From Acanthosepion lycidas (Eukaryota; Mollusca; Cephalopoda; Sepiida; Sepiidae), in the NCBI GenBank assembly GCA_963932145.1, contig OZ010586.1, positions 68,503,254 to 68,567,253 on the forward strand: a DNA stretch of 64,000 nucleotides, given 5' to 3'. The notes under the pieces were generated by a model, which saw only the letters and a list, made by a program, of their open reading frames with translations, was not told the origin of the DNA and did no database searches. Of this stretch, positions 32,565 through 43,315 are shown in pieces (positions within the stretch are counted from its first letter, which is position 1; every line of letters begins with the position of its first letter). Made by a program: the position numbers and the translations under genes.

Positions 32565-33850
32565 TCCGATGATTACTTCGCTATTTCAATGGGATCATTA
32601 GATTTTACAGTCTTCTGATTTGGTGGGTTTATTTATTTTATATAACCTGCCTATGAAGATATCAATGCTGATAATATAGGGTTATATAGAGAGATGATGG
32701 TCTCATGGCAGTAACAATTCCACTAAACTTAAGGTAGATATATTAAGAAAAATGATTAATAGAGAAGTAAATAGTTTAAATCTTAAGGTTAAGATAAGTG
32801 CTAATGTTAAACAAGTAGATTTTCTTGATGTTATGTTAAGTTTCGTTAAAGATATATTTCAACATTATACGGTGTAACCCGGATATAAGAGAGTTGTTCA
32901 GGACCGGAGAAGAAGTCTCTTATATCGGGGTTTCTCTTATATCCGGGTTTGGTCTATTTTATATACATTAACACAGGCTCTAATTTGGGACCATAGAAAA
33001 TCTCTCTTATATCCGGGTTTCTCTTATATCCGGGTTACACTGTATGAAAAATAATGCCAACTCAATTTATATTTACCACAATTCTAACCACCCCCCATCT
33101 ATAATCCAACATATACCTTCGTCTGTAGAACGTAGGATTAGCAACTAATCGGACAAAGACGTGTTTGATAAATATAGCGGTTTTTATAATAAAGTCTTGA
33201 AGAATAGTTGTTATAAGTATGCTGAAATAAAGTTTAGAAAATATGATGATATTGGTCCAAAGAAAAGAAATAGAAATAGGAAGATCCTTTGGTACACACC
33301 ACCATTTAATCAATTAGTCAGTACTAAGTTAGGCCAAAAAGTAACAGAAACACATTAAAACCAATTTATAGCTGCACCAATTATCTTGAGAAGATTATAA
33401 AGTTGCAAAATAATAAAGTTTTAAACTAATAATCTGGATCATAATACACGCTCCAAGATAAATATTAATGATATTGGCCAATGTAATTGTAGGAATTCTG
33501 ACCACTGCCCATTGCTAAAGAAAATGTTTAGCTAAATCTCTGGTTTATCTTAGTACTATATCTACAATAGATAATCCGACGTTTGAAAAATTCTATATTG
33601 GCAGTACTATGAATTCTTTTTAGGCTCGGTGGTATCAATATATCTTGTCATTTACCAATACTACTTACAGAAATAATGCATCACTTTCTAAATATTTTTG
33701 GAATTTAAAAGATGATAATAAGACTATCATAAGATGAAATGCAAAATTTTAAAAATGGCAAGGGCCCCGTTTTCTGTGTTTACCTGAAAAACTCTAAATC
33801 ACCAGATTTTTACAAAAGTTCATTACTAAATCAAAGACGTGAATTAACAG
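32565..33850 (+). pseudogene. Penelope-like element: RT catalytic part and GIY-YIG endonuclease, split by a MITE
   Basis: The order is DYFAISMGSLDF (32570), LVGLFILYNLP, then GLYR and DDGL at about 32683-32706 (the RDD active site, split by a 2-base shift), then STKLKVDILRKMINREVN and VDFLDVML. At 32869 a 173-bp MITE intervenes. After it come NSNHPPSIIQHIPSSVERRI, LWYTPPFNQLVSTKLGQK, CNCRNSDHCP, FYIGSTMNSF (33591) and NNASLSKYFWNLKDDN. The frame across the MITE is exactly continuous if one TA is counted. Several stops make it inactive. It is more complete than the 20-kb copy. Confidence 0.9.
32870..33042. mobile_element. TA-flanked MITE with 24-bp-class inverted ends
   Basis: The ends CGGTGTAACCCGGATATAAG and CTTATATCCGGGTTACACTG are inverted with one mismatch, and TA borders both sides (32868-32869 and 33043-33044). 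The words TATATCCGGGTT recur three times inside. Target TA and a CxGTG start fit the Tc1/mariner/pogo group. It is 173 bp long and non-coding. Confidence 0.92.
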
Positions 33851-33994
33851 TAAATTATAAACATAGTTTACTTTTTACCTTACAATTTAGTTAAACTTTG
33901 TAATTTGATAATACTTTTTCTTACCTTTTAGTTGTATTGTGTTACACTATTTATGCTTTATTTTTATATTTGTAGGATTAATCTGGATTTAATA

Positions 33995-34315
33995 TAAATT
34001 TGCATTACTATTTACATTATTCGGACTATTGTCCTCATCTCTGTCGCCATATTTATTACAACGTTTCGGCTGTGGTACGCTCCGGCCTTCTTCAGGTGGT
34101 TGGAATGTCGAACTGAACCCTTTATTTTGATCATTGGGGTAGACTGTTTTAGTTTCACGTGCCATGTTTAATGGATGTGATTACTGTTAATTCCCTTCTC
34201 CAAGATCTCTTCTCCACTGCCTTAACCGGGTATTGAACTCACCCTTTTTGTGTCCTGTCACTGGATCTAACCAACGTCTTTATCCACTGTACCATGTGTC
34301 TCTCAGAAATATAAA
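33995..34315 (-). repeat. Family B SINE
   Basis: A nearly full copy: CATTATTCGGACTATTGTCC, CAACGTTTCGGCTGTGGTAC, then on the minus strand a tRNA-like head ending near 34310 (ATGGTACAGTGGATAAAGAC). It sits in the 3' region of the Penelope-like element. Confidence 0.8.
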
Positions 34316-34889
34316 CAAATTTGTATTAATTTCCAGGTAGTATTAGTAATATCTTGTACAGATGTATTGGTATTTGGTTGTTGTTTTTGCTATTTTACAT
34401 CGATTGGTTAGTGTTCTTAACATCTTATATGAAGGATCTTTATTTAATATTTGCATATTAATTTACGAAATAATTCTATATATTTAAATTATATACAAGT
34501 TTCTTAAAGAAGCCAACTACAAAAAATTTATGTAGGAAGTTCAAAAAAGCATCTTTGGCTTATAACATATATAGCATTTTGTTAAATTACCTCCTTTCCA
34601 CGTTTTTATTCCTTTTATTTCTTAGGAAATTGCATTGTCTGGTTTGTATAATTTATGTAACCATATGTATCCGATTTAGTTTATGTCTGGCTGCCGTTGG
34701 TTGCCAATCTACGGGTCATGACTCATTTATAAAAAAATAATTTTTAATTTTTGCTTCTAGGGTTAATTTAAATTTAGCGTAGGTCATATTTGATTGGTTG
34801 GTCAGAGTAAATGCCACAAACCTAATAATTCCACTCTTTCTTTCATAAAAATAGGTTGTATTTTGCTTTTAAATCTAAATAAATCGTTC

Positions 34890-34990
34890 ACTCACGAGTA
34901 AATTTACAATCGCCTGATGGGATGCCTTGATACGCATTGAAACACGACTACAATTGTGTAGCGATTTTTACACGTTTTCGGTGTAATACC

Positions 34991-34993
<3 letters not shown>
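34890..34993 (-). repeat. Penelope-like terminal segment (right of the 33-kb copy, inverted)
   Basis: The reverse complement of 34900-34985 reads ATTACACCGAAAACGTGTAA, ATCGCTACAC and CGTGTTTCAATGCGTATCAA, matching 32258-32325. The two segments therefore flank the element in opposite orientation. Confidence 0.7.

Positions 34994-35043
<50 letters not shown>
34994..35043. repeat. (TA)n microsatellite
   Basis: About 25 TA units between the inverted terminal segment and sequence like that at 22.59 kb. Confidence 0.98.
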
Positions 35044-35047
<4 letters not shown>

Positions 35048-35179
35048 TTAATTAGATTAGAAAACAACCTTAAAGGTCCATTGATTATATTTTATTTTCC
35101 CAGGTTTTTCATGGTTCCTCAGATGACATTTCCAAGGGCAAAAAATGGTTTTAAATTTATGTATTATTTTTATCTGACT

Positions 35180-35645
35180 ACTCGTATTCGAGGATACCGG
35201 TTTACTAGGGCGGCTAGCCAATTCACATTGCAGCCCGGCTTGCTTAGGCACATTTGTGTTCAACACCCACAGAAGCCACCTGTGGTTTATATTTCAGCTA
35301 TGTTGAGCAGACTTCATTTACAGTTTCTGAGAAAGGGCGTGTTACCTCTACCGTGATCAACAATCTGATCAAGGCCCACACGCTCAAACTCTCGGTCACG
35401 ATGATTTGTCACTTTGTCCTAGCGCAGCTACGGACTGCCCCAAGGGTACAGTCTACCCAGTTTCACTGACAATGTTTGGGTCAAACCAGGGTATGGTTTT
35501 CAGGCACTTCCAAAAGTGCCACACGCTGCGAACTCCCCCTCTAGACCGATAACATCAGGATGTCACCTTCCTGACAAATCGACCATGTTGAGATTCGAAC
35601 CCGGGTCTCATGGTCAGAAAGCGAACGTTCTAACAACTCGGCCAA
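35180..35645 (-). repeat. Family C SINE, tRNA-headed
   Basis: On the minus strand the head TGGCCGAGTTGTTAGAACGT and GGGTTCGAATCTCAAC at 35645-35590 look like polymerase III A and B boxes of a leucine/serine-type tRNA. The body runs to about 35180. Copies occur at 38.85 and 57.2 kb. It is followed by the RTE fragment at 35.8 kb. Confidence 0.75.
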
Positions 35646-36130
35646 AAAACAAAAAGATACGATTGTAAAGTGTGATCTCCTCACGCACACAATTGGCAAG
35701 AAAAATGTTTAAGAGTGTGTTCAGTAATAAGTGATTGTTAACACTTGAGCTTAATTGATAGTAAGTCTCCACAATATCCTTTTCTGTATTCTAGCAATTT
35801 TTAGGGAATGGAAAATTCAACAACCAGATTCGAGCGGACATTGGAAAAGCCAAAGATGCCTTCCAAAAAAGCTAATAAAAGTACAAAGAAAAGAGTGCTG
35901 AACTCTTATGTAATACCAGTCCTCTTGACTAACACTTGTCTTGAAGAGGTTAACATTCTCGTGTTCGGGGAAGTATTCCCCAGATTCGCAGTTCTTTCGA
36001 AAAAGCTGAGTGGAAATTCTTCATAACAGTTGAAGACATCTGTGTATGAATTTCTGGGTATTATAAGCCTAATGTCTTCAGCAACCATTTTTACCAGTGT
36101 CTATATTGCAATTTCTTTTGTTATCATTGC
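35460..36130 (+). repeat. Duplicated segment, copy 1
   Basis: This segment (SINE head, 160 bases of spacer, an RTE fragment and 200 further bases) recurs at 38843-39541 in the same order and orientation with scattered substitutions and small indels. Both breakpoints are sharp. Confidence 0.9.
35806..35930 (+). pseudogene. RTE-like LINE fragment
   Basis: It encodes ExPKMPSKKANKSTKKRVLN and SYVIPVLLT in overlapping frames, equal to the KxAFQKLSK...TKKRVLNSYVxxVLL region of the RTE family. It lies inside the duplicated segment. Confidence 0.75.
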
Positions 36131-36164
36131 ATTTTTTTTTAACCAGAGTTCATATTGCAATGAG

Positions 36165-36715
36165 GAAATGAGGGTGATTCAAAACCGCGAATGTAGAATG
36201 GTAGTTGTTAGCTGTAAATGTCTAAGCTGGTGGAACTAAAGAATGGAATCCGTTTGAACATTTGTCATGGAAATAGAGATAGTCATATGCTTCCGACGTT
36301 GTACATGTGAGAAAGTGCCTGCAAAATGAAAAATAAGTCATGGCCCACAAATCCGCTTAAAGGATCCTGGAAAGTGAGGATTGGGTAGCCCCAGAACATC
36401 TTTGGGAGCAATAATTCTTTTGCAGTCTAATATGACACTTGAAAAGATAAAATATGACTGAAAGAGTACTATGTACTTTTTGAAGTGGTGAAATGAGCTG
36501 GCCACTTTTCCAAAAAATGTTTTAGCAATGGATTGTATATATGGGTTCCACCTGAGGTCTCGAGTGAAACAGAATCTCTGTAGACATTCAAAGCAAAGAA
36601 GCTCATTGAAAGTATGACTGAATAAAGATCTGATCTCAGCTGTTCACTTTCACAAAATATCCCTGACAAACAAATGAATGCATTTCTTCTGCCTACCACC
36701 ACCAGCCATGAGTTA
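36165..36715 (-). pseudogene. Jockey/CR1-like LINE fragment (second lineage)
   Basis: Plus-strand phrases such as GGATTGTATATATGGGTTCC and AGAACATCTTTGGGAGC match, in diverged form, those of the minus-strand LINE at 41.4-42.8 kb. Stops are frequent and no long frame is left. Confidence 0.5.
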
Positions 36716-36719
36716 AACA

Positions 36720-37460
36720 GCAGGGCTGATTCGGTTCTGTTACCCTTTAGTGGTTACGAGTCTAAGGGAAGGAAAAATCTGAATTCAGGACCAGAGGATG
36801 GGCTTCGTCCGGCTATTTTCCTCTGCTTTTATGGCTCCGGTGCATGAATTAATACTTCTATGAACTTAATGAGTGATGTGACCAATTTTTGCAGTTTTAT
36901 TTTCATTTGGACTTCCATACAATGTAATGAGGAGACATTAACTCCAGGCATCGTCTAATACCTTAATAATTCCGCGGGAATGTTTACATTATAGTATTTT
37001 CGATACTATTTAAAGATCATTTTTACATTATTAATGAATCACGAAAATATGGGAAGCTAATTTATTACCGTGTGGACAGTGAACAGCTTTAAATTCTTGT
37101 TTTTGATCAACTTAAACAAACTACACACAACAAAATCTATAAAGATGTAAGGTTGATGAAGTCAAGTAAATAATAGCGGCATTTTCCGTTTACAGACAAT
37201 GGTTAGCAAAGTTCAATAAAATTACTTTCTTCTCGATGTAAGCAAATTTTAATAATTTTATAGTTTTTATGTTCAACTTAATGATACAAAAATAATTTAT
37301 CTGATACTGCCCATTGTAGACGAGAATACTTGTTTTATGATCTCATTTAAGTCAGGTCTTAATATTTTCAAGACTTTATTAATGGCATCAAGTCACGTAT
37401 GTCATAAGCCTCGTATCCTGCTAGTTTCGTAGGGTTACCGCATGAATTAAATCTATAGCA
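36720..37460. other. No recognised feature
   Basis: A less AT-rich part at 36720-36850 is followed by AT-rich sequence; no coding or repeat match was seen. Confidence 0.35.
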
Positions 37461-37464
37461 GCAG

Positions 37465-38275
37465 TAGAGTGTCTATACGACAGATTAACCTGACGAAGCC
37501 CATCTCTCTTATGGACATTGTAGCAAAAAAAAGAAAAAGAAATGTAGAACATATGAATTTACAAATGGAAGAAAAGACTCAACGACAATTGTCAGAAGAG
37601 AATGTTGTATGGTTGTCAACAAAAGGAACTGTCCAGAAATCAAAGAACTCGAAAGAAAGCAAAATCAAGCAAGAACTAAAAGTTAAGTATCCGGGAAGTG
37701 TCTTAACAGAGGACGGAAAAAGCTACATAAAATTCCGAAGTCGTGTTGGAATAGAGAAAGATGCCTTCCAAAAGCTAAGCAAAGTATTTTGAAACAGAAA
37801 AATCGCATTAAAGATAAAGAAGAGTACTGAACTCTTACCTAATGTCAGTCTTCCTATCTGCCAGTGAAAGTTGGACGATCTCCTCACAGATGAAGAAGAG
37901 ACTTGCGGCAACAGAAATGCGGTTCTACAAAAGAATGCTGAGAATATCATGGACTGGACATATAAGCAATGAGGAAGCTTCAGAGAAAATAGAGTCAAAA
38001 AAGGTCTCTTGAAGTTAGAATAATAAAGAAAAAATGAAATTTCTATGACACATAATGAGGAAAGTAGATTTGGAGAATTTGACACTCCCATGACATATTG
38101 AATGAAAGATGGAGAAAGTAAAGCAATATTCAACCTACCTGACAAGCTTACGTAAAAGGTTGGCAGGAACAGGGATTAGAAGAGATAGCAAAACCTTACT
38201 TGGAGCTACAGAAGACAGGAAGTTATAGATGGCGATGATCGCCTACGTTTAAAAGGGACAAGGAACATAGAAGAA
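37465..38275 (+). pseudogene. RTE-like LINE reverse transcriptase C-terminal part
   Basis: A 107-codon frame (37469-37792) includes KYPGSVLTEDGKSYIKFRSR and VGIEKDAFQKLSKVF, the RTE connection region. Frameshifted remains follow: codons for MxFYKRMLRISWTGHISNEE and KPSYLGxTExRKLxxAMIAYV-like sequence. The palm domain with YADD is missing upstream. Confidence 0.85.
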
Positions 38276-38408
38276 GAATATCCCAATATCTGATATGCTG
38301 ACATCCATCTTGCAGATACAGCTACCATAATACCAGGTTAAAAATAATAGTAAAATGCTAATCTTTTAATTAACGAATTATAACATGGATTGATAATTAC
38401 AGCAGCAC

Positions 38409-38429
38409 TCTCTCTCTCTCTCTCTCTCT
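38409..38429. repeat. (CT)n microsatellite
   Basis: About ten CT units. Confidence 0.95.
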
Positions 38430-38689
38430 ATCCGTTTTTATTGGTGAAAATTGATCTATGATGAGATTTTTCGTTTTTTTCTTCTTCTTTTTCTACTCTT
38501 AGCAGAACAAGATCAAAACCGACCTGGGTATTTCTAACTAGACTTCATCTGCAAGGATATGTTCTGCTTTTATGAAAGCCTATCGCCATATCGCTCATAT
38601 TTTGGTTGAAATGCGTGTGCCTGGCATGCCCTTATCAGACCGAGGGGCTTGATGTGTATACTGGGGTCCGGAAACTAAGAAATTCTAAG

Positions 38690-38845
38690 TATTTACATTG
38701 CTCGGACTATCATCCTCATCTCTGTTGCCATATTTATCACAACGTTCGGCCGTTGTACTCTCCGGCCTTCTTCTTTAGGTGGTTGGAATGTCGAATTGAA
38801 CTCTTTATTTCGCTCGCTGAGGTAGACTGTTGTAGTTCCACGTTT
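38690..38845 (-). repeat. Family B SINE, truncated
   Basis: It holds the family core (CAACGTTCGGCCGTTGTACT) and stops abruptly at 38845, where the second copy of the duplicated segment starts. Confidence 0.7.
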
Positions 38846-39541
38846 CACTAACAAGCTTTGGGTCAAACCAGGGTATGGTTTTCAGACACTTCCAAAAATG
38901 CCGCACGCAGCGATCTCCCCCTCTAGACCGATAACATCGCGAAATCTGTAGACCGATAACATATGGAAGTCTCCTTCCTGACAAATGTTTAGATTCGAAC
39001 CCGGGTCTCATGGTCAGAAAGCGAACGTTCTAACAACTCGGTCAAAAAAATAAAAAAGGATGCAATTGGAAAGTGTGATCCCCTCACGCACACAATTGGC
39101 AAGAAAAATGTTTAAGAGTGTGTTCAGTAAGAAGTGATTGTTAACACTTGGGCTTATTTGACAGTAAGTCTCCACAATATCCTTTTCTGTATTCTAGCAA
39201 TTTTCAGAGAATGGAAAATTCAACAACCAGATTCGAGCGGGCACTGGAAAAGCCAAAGATGCCTTCCAAAAAAACTAATAAAAGTACTCGGAACAAAGAA
39301 AAGAGTGCTGAACTCTTATGTAATACCAGTCCTCTTGATTAACCCTTGACTTGAAGAGGTTAACATTCTCGTGTTCGGGGAAGTGTTCCCCAGATTCGTA
39401 GTTCTTTCGAAAAAGCTGAGTGGAAATTCTTCATAACAGTTGAAGACATCTGTGTATGAATTTCTGTGTATTATAAGCCTAATGTCTTCAGCAACCATTT
39501 TTACCAGTGCTCATATTGCAATTTTAGTTGTTATTATTGCA
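38843..39541 (+). repeat. Duplicated segment, copy 2
   Basis: It matches 35460-36130. Its SINE part has an extra internal repeat of TAGACCGATAACAT (38923 and 38952). It contains the RTE fragment at 39206-39345. A family B SINE follows directly from 39548. Confidence 0.9.
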
Positions 39542-39547
39542 ATGACA

Positions 39548-39895
39548 CATAGCATAAATGGATAAAGGCGTTAGTTAGATCAATGACAGAACCCAAAGAG
39601 TGTGAGTTCAATACCTGGTTCAGGCGGTGGAGAACTTCGAGAGGGGAATTAACAGGAGACAACTGATAACTAACATCCATTAGACATGGCACGCGGAACT
39701 AGAACAGTCTATCCCAGGGAGAGAAATAAAGGGTTCAGTTCGACATCATAACTACCTGAAGAAGGCCGGAGAGTACAACGTTCGAATGTTGTGATAAATA
39801 TGGCAACAAAGATGAGGATGATAGTCCGAGCAATGTATATCGGGAACATAATACCTCATCTCAGAAATATAGACAGGTACTAAGAAAGTCTCACT
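39548..39895 (+). repeat. Family B SINE, near full length
   Basis: The tRNA-like head (ATGGATAAAGGCGTTAGTTA, then GTGAGTTCAATACCTGG as a B-box-like motif) leads to the core CTGAAGAAGGCCGGAGAGTA and the tail ACCTCATCTCAGAAATATAG. Its unbroken tail gives the empty site for the LTR insertion at 60177. Confidence 0.85.
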
Positions 39896-39904
39896 TGATA
39901 TCTT

Positions 39905-39965
39905 CTTCTTTTATGTGCCGTGTCCCTTCAGGACGTAGACGATCATGGCCCTCCGGCCCAAAACT
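39905..39965 (-). pseudogene. RTE-like LINE extreme 3' end
   Basis: CTTCTTTTATGTGCCGTGTC and GATCATGGCCCTCC are the complement of the terminal codons and 3' end of the RTE family. Only about 60 bases remain. Confidence 0.6.
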
Positions 39966-40430
39966 AAAGAGACCGCTGGTCCAACTTAGAAAGCAGCCAT
40001 GATAGTTTTGAAAAAACTTCAAAATCTAGCTTTAATTCTGATTCGGGTTATAAGACCTATTCCGGTCAAAAGACCGATTTGATCCGAAGTCTGGTTTGTC
40101 AGAAATTCCAATTCAGGCTGAAAATTGAGTTCTTCAAATCACAAATTCCTTGGAACTTCAAAATCTCTCGAAAGCTCTCAATTCATCTCTGATTCCTTGA
40201 TATTTTGAAGAAATAAAATGGATTTCCTCAATTTACAAAGTTTTAGGTATTTTTTAAACTGAAGTTCAAACAATTTTTTAAATTCTCAAAGATTTTGTGA
40301 TACTTTAAAGTATATATTTATTTTAAAATTAAAATTAATATTAAAACTTTTAAAATCACTAATTTTTATCAGTGATTTTGAAATTTGAAAGTGTGCAAGA
40401 CAATAAGAAACACTACCTGCCAAAAGAAAA

Positions 40431-40803
40431 AGTGAAGTTTTGTTGAAATCGGTTGAAAAATGTAGGAAATCCGATGCCATATATAAACGAACACACACAC
40501 ACACGCAGACACACACACACACACACATACAACCTGGGTTTTATAATAAGTATAACTCGATATGAGTTGTCCCTCCTCATTCTTGTGATGCCTCTTAATC
40601 GTGTTTTCAAATTGATTTCGTGCAAAAACAATAGTGTTTTTCCAATTTTTGGTGCTGTTAGTACCACCGCAAGGTAATTTTACGCAGTCCTGTGAAGTTT
40701 TGTTGAAATCGCTTGAAAAATGTAGGAAATCCGATCCAATATATAAACGTACAGACACACACGCACACACACACAATCTGTGTTTTATAATAAGTAAGAT
40801 GAT
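40431..40803 (+). repeat. Direct repeat of a retroelement-like 3' tail with (AC)n
   Basis: The stretch GTGAAGTTTTGTTGAAATCG ... (AC)n ... TTTTATAATAAGTA occurs at 40431-40553 and again at 40692-40798. The order (GAAATCGxTTGAAAAAT, AC run, TTTATAATAAGT) resembles the conserved 3' ends of some RTE/SINE families in animals. Open frames here come from the AC runs. Confidence 0.6.
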
Positions 40804-40997
40804 TGGGGAGGTATCATAAATTGGGGAGGGGGAAGGAGGCCCTGATTTTCATAGCAAATATTTAGATGAGATCCATTCTTTAGTTTCACCAGTTCAGAGC
40901 ATTATATCTAAGATTCGAATCACCTTTATTTCCCCTATGTTCACATTGTAAAGAAGAAGTACAAATCGGACAGCTTTTTTTTACCTAGAATTCCTAC

Positions 40998-41145
40998 TTA
41001 ATCTTTTCAAGAAATTAGCCATCCTTCTTCTCATAATTTTAACTTCCTACCACCTCTTCTTATGTTCATATCACATTCTTCATTCAGTAACCTTCTACTT
41101 TGAGGTACTCTCGAGCTTTGTATTTAGTGAAAAATAATTTTTTTT
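40998..41145 (+). pseudogene. LINE 3' tail, probable
   Basis: TTCTTCATTCAGTAACCTTC and TGAGGTACTCTCGAGCTTTG resemble the tail of the LINE piece at 9.3 kb (CTCACTCAGTAACAATC). Confidence 0.4.
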
Positions 41146-41379
41146 AAGAAAAGCTTTCGTTTGTCTCAAGTCTCTTGCAAAATACTCCAGAAAAAATGTT
41201 CATCCGGTACAAGGCCCCAAAACAACTCTAGGTAGAGGGTTGCACAGTAAGCGGTAAGAGCTACAGTTTATGATGATATCTGGGTAACATAACGGTTGAC
41301 ACTAAACTTGGACCGGTTAAGATTATAGTGATCTAGGAAGCATCCTCTTGGGAGTGGGTTCGTGAGAAGAAGCTATTCT

Positions 41380-41723
41380 AGTTTAACTTATATCTCACCA
41401 ATTGAATACGAATGAGGGAGGTTCGCTACGTGGCATGGCGGTTAGAACTGGTGAAACTAAGGGATGCAGACCGTCTGAAAACTTTCGATTGAAAGAGTGA
41501 TAGAGTAGTGAGATGCTTACAACATTTCGTCTATGGGAAACGGGTTGTAGGGTGGAAAATAATGCAATATCCACAAGACCACATAAACGCTTTTGAACTC
41601 TATCGGGAAGGGAAAATGAAAACTGAACAGCTCCTATCCATATTTGGCAACAGTATTCCACTATCGCTTTGATCTGGTTCTTGTAAAGATTGAAGATAGC
41701 AAGAGGAGTCAAGTACTTACTGC
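41380..41723 (-). pseudogene. Jockey/CR1-like LINE RT, downstream half, cut by an LTR
   Basis: Minus-strand frame: LTPLAIFNLYKNQIKAIVEY, CCQIWIGAV, LPDRVQKRLCGLVD and HRRNVVSISLLYHSF. The frame is open for over 100 codons up to 41723. It joins without a shift to codons at 42519 (KMVVSLYSCSK) once the LTR and one copy of ACTGC are removed. The lineage differs from the commoner copies (GLVD for GPDL). Confidence 0.9.
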
Positions 41724-42518
41724 TGTTGTATACACTTCATTGGTTGATCTCATCTCGTCTGGCCGGTAATCGCTGGCTGTTTTAGTTCAATCTTCCTCTT
41801 CACTTGATCAGTGTCGCGAAATGTTCGTTGGGTTCAGAGACGAAATGCACCAACAAAGAGAAGTTTTAACTTAACTATTATTTTATCAACTACGTCGACG
41901 GATACATTTTAAGTGGAGGTTACTACACCCCCTATTAGTGAGCCGCTTCCAAACACGAAAATCTCACACGTCCATTTTCTTTGACGTGTAACAACCAATT
42001 CTCGAAAGATCTTTCCCACTGCGGGGGAGGGGGTTTGCACAAACGCAACCTAACACATCTAGTTAGCCTGACGTGGACTTGCTTCGGCAATTAGTTGGAG
42101 ATTCGTCTCCAGCTGTGCTGGTCTAACTCTCTAGCTTCGGGCAGAGAGGAACCCAGACGAGGCTATGCCTAAGGGTAGTGTCACGTCTGGAGTGGTAGAC
42201 AGCTAACGGACACCGTGTATATGGGTCTACGGAGAATTTTTGTCCGAGCCTACGGGCTCGGTTTTGTCCCGCATTAAAAAACGTCCTTGTGCCACATCCT
42301 GCCTCGCGGGGAGGTAAAGTAAATACCCCTAGTTAGCCTGACGTCCAAACAGCAACTGCCTAAAACCTTAATCTATAACTCATTACCACGTTCGGCTCAG
42401 CCAATCAAAATCGACACCCCTATTTTGTCTACCATCTGACCTTAGAATTCAGCCTCAGAATGCCTGAACAAAAATACACTAGCACTAAAAAATAATAGTC
42501 TGACACTATTATTTAACA
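41724..42518 (-). mobile_element. Solo LTR (family D), one module
   Basis: A 795-bp block with TGTTGTATAC at one end and TATTTAACA at the other, flanked by perfect ACTGC duplications (41719-41723 and 42519-42523). It lies inside a LINE frame that is continuous without it. On the minus strand it contains one family D module (about 42085-42315), with CCGAGCCTACGGGCTCGG at 42245 and TTGTGCCACA at 42287. That sets its orientation opposite to the 13.3-kb LTR. No internal retrotransposon genes exist. Confidence 0.9.
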
Positions 42519-42840
42519 ACTGCAGCTGTACAGAGAAACGACCATTTTCACAGCATCTTTAGCGATGGAGCATATGTACGAGTCCACTTGTGGTCTGGGT
42601 TAAGTCTAAGTCCCAAATATGTGTTCAAGGCACGGGGCCTCTTTGTGAGAACACCGGTTCATTGCGGATCTGTTCGGTGACTAGTTTGGTTTTCAGGGCA
42701 TTGGAAGTACCAGCCAGCTCTCCCACACTGAGCTGATAGAGCTTGACTAGAGTAGAGACGAGCTAGAAGGCTCTGGTCATCTAGAATTTTCAGCATAGGT
42801 ATCCATAAAAGATCGGAGTCTTAGTCGAGAATTGTATGAA
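42519..42840 (-). pseudogene. Jockey/CR1-like LINE RT, upstream half of the cut copy
   Basis: It continues the frame from 41723 on the minus strand and then carries landmarks of the second LINE lineage up to about 42810 (plus-strand GGGTTAAGTCTAAGTCCCAA). Stops appear farther upstream. Confidence 0.7.
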
Positions 42841-42892
42841 AAAAAAACAAAAAAAAAAAAACAGGAAAATTGGAATAATAAAAAAAAAAATT

Positions 42893-43315
42893 CACACCAA
42901 GCAAAGCAATAAAACCACTAAGAAAATGGTGAGAGAATACGAGAAAAAAGACAATATTAAGGAGAGAAAACGAGAGAAGAACATGGATGAAGAAAACAGA
43001 AGATAACTATTAGCATTGCATTTAAATTTTTGAAGATCAAATTTGACGGAAAAGCAAGAAGCTGGAAGCGAGCTCCATAAGCAAGAAATGAAAGAAAAGA
43101 AACTGTTAGCATAGAACTTACGGTTACATCTAACCATTTCAAGTGTAAAATGATGAGAACTTGCCGATGATCAAAGTTGACTGGAAAGCAAGAAGCTTGA
43201 AGAGAGTTCTATAAACGAGAAGTACGAGAGAAGAAACTGTTAACATAGAACTTACGGTCACATCTAGTCCTTTCAAGTGATGAGACCTTGCCGCCAATCT
43301 AGTAGCATGCTTAAG
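42893..43315 (-). pseudogene. Jockey/CR1-like LINE C-terminus, partly duplicated, cut by an LTR
   Basis: Minus-strand frames include LKHATRLAARSHHLKGLDVT, LWSSLPASCFSVKFDLQKF and KCNANSYLL. A 111-base part is present twice at a 135-base period (43034-43144 and 43169-43279). At its upstream edge (43311-43315, TTAAG) it is split from 43738 by a solo LTR. Confidence 0.85.

Noticed and set aside
34755-34766. TTCTAGGGTTAA, like the right end of the piggyBac-type MITE
   Set aside because: No left end or further matching sequence lies nearby, so chance is likely.
35590-35645. A possible tRNA gene on the minus strand
   Set aside because: The box motifs are present but it continues into a SINE body that recurs at 38.9 and 57.2 kb.
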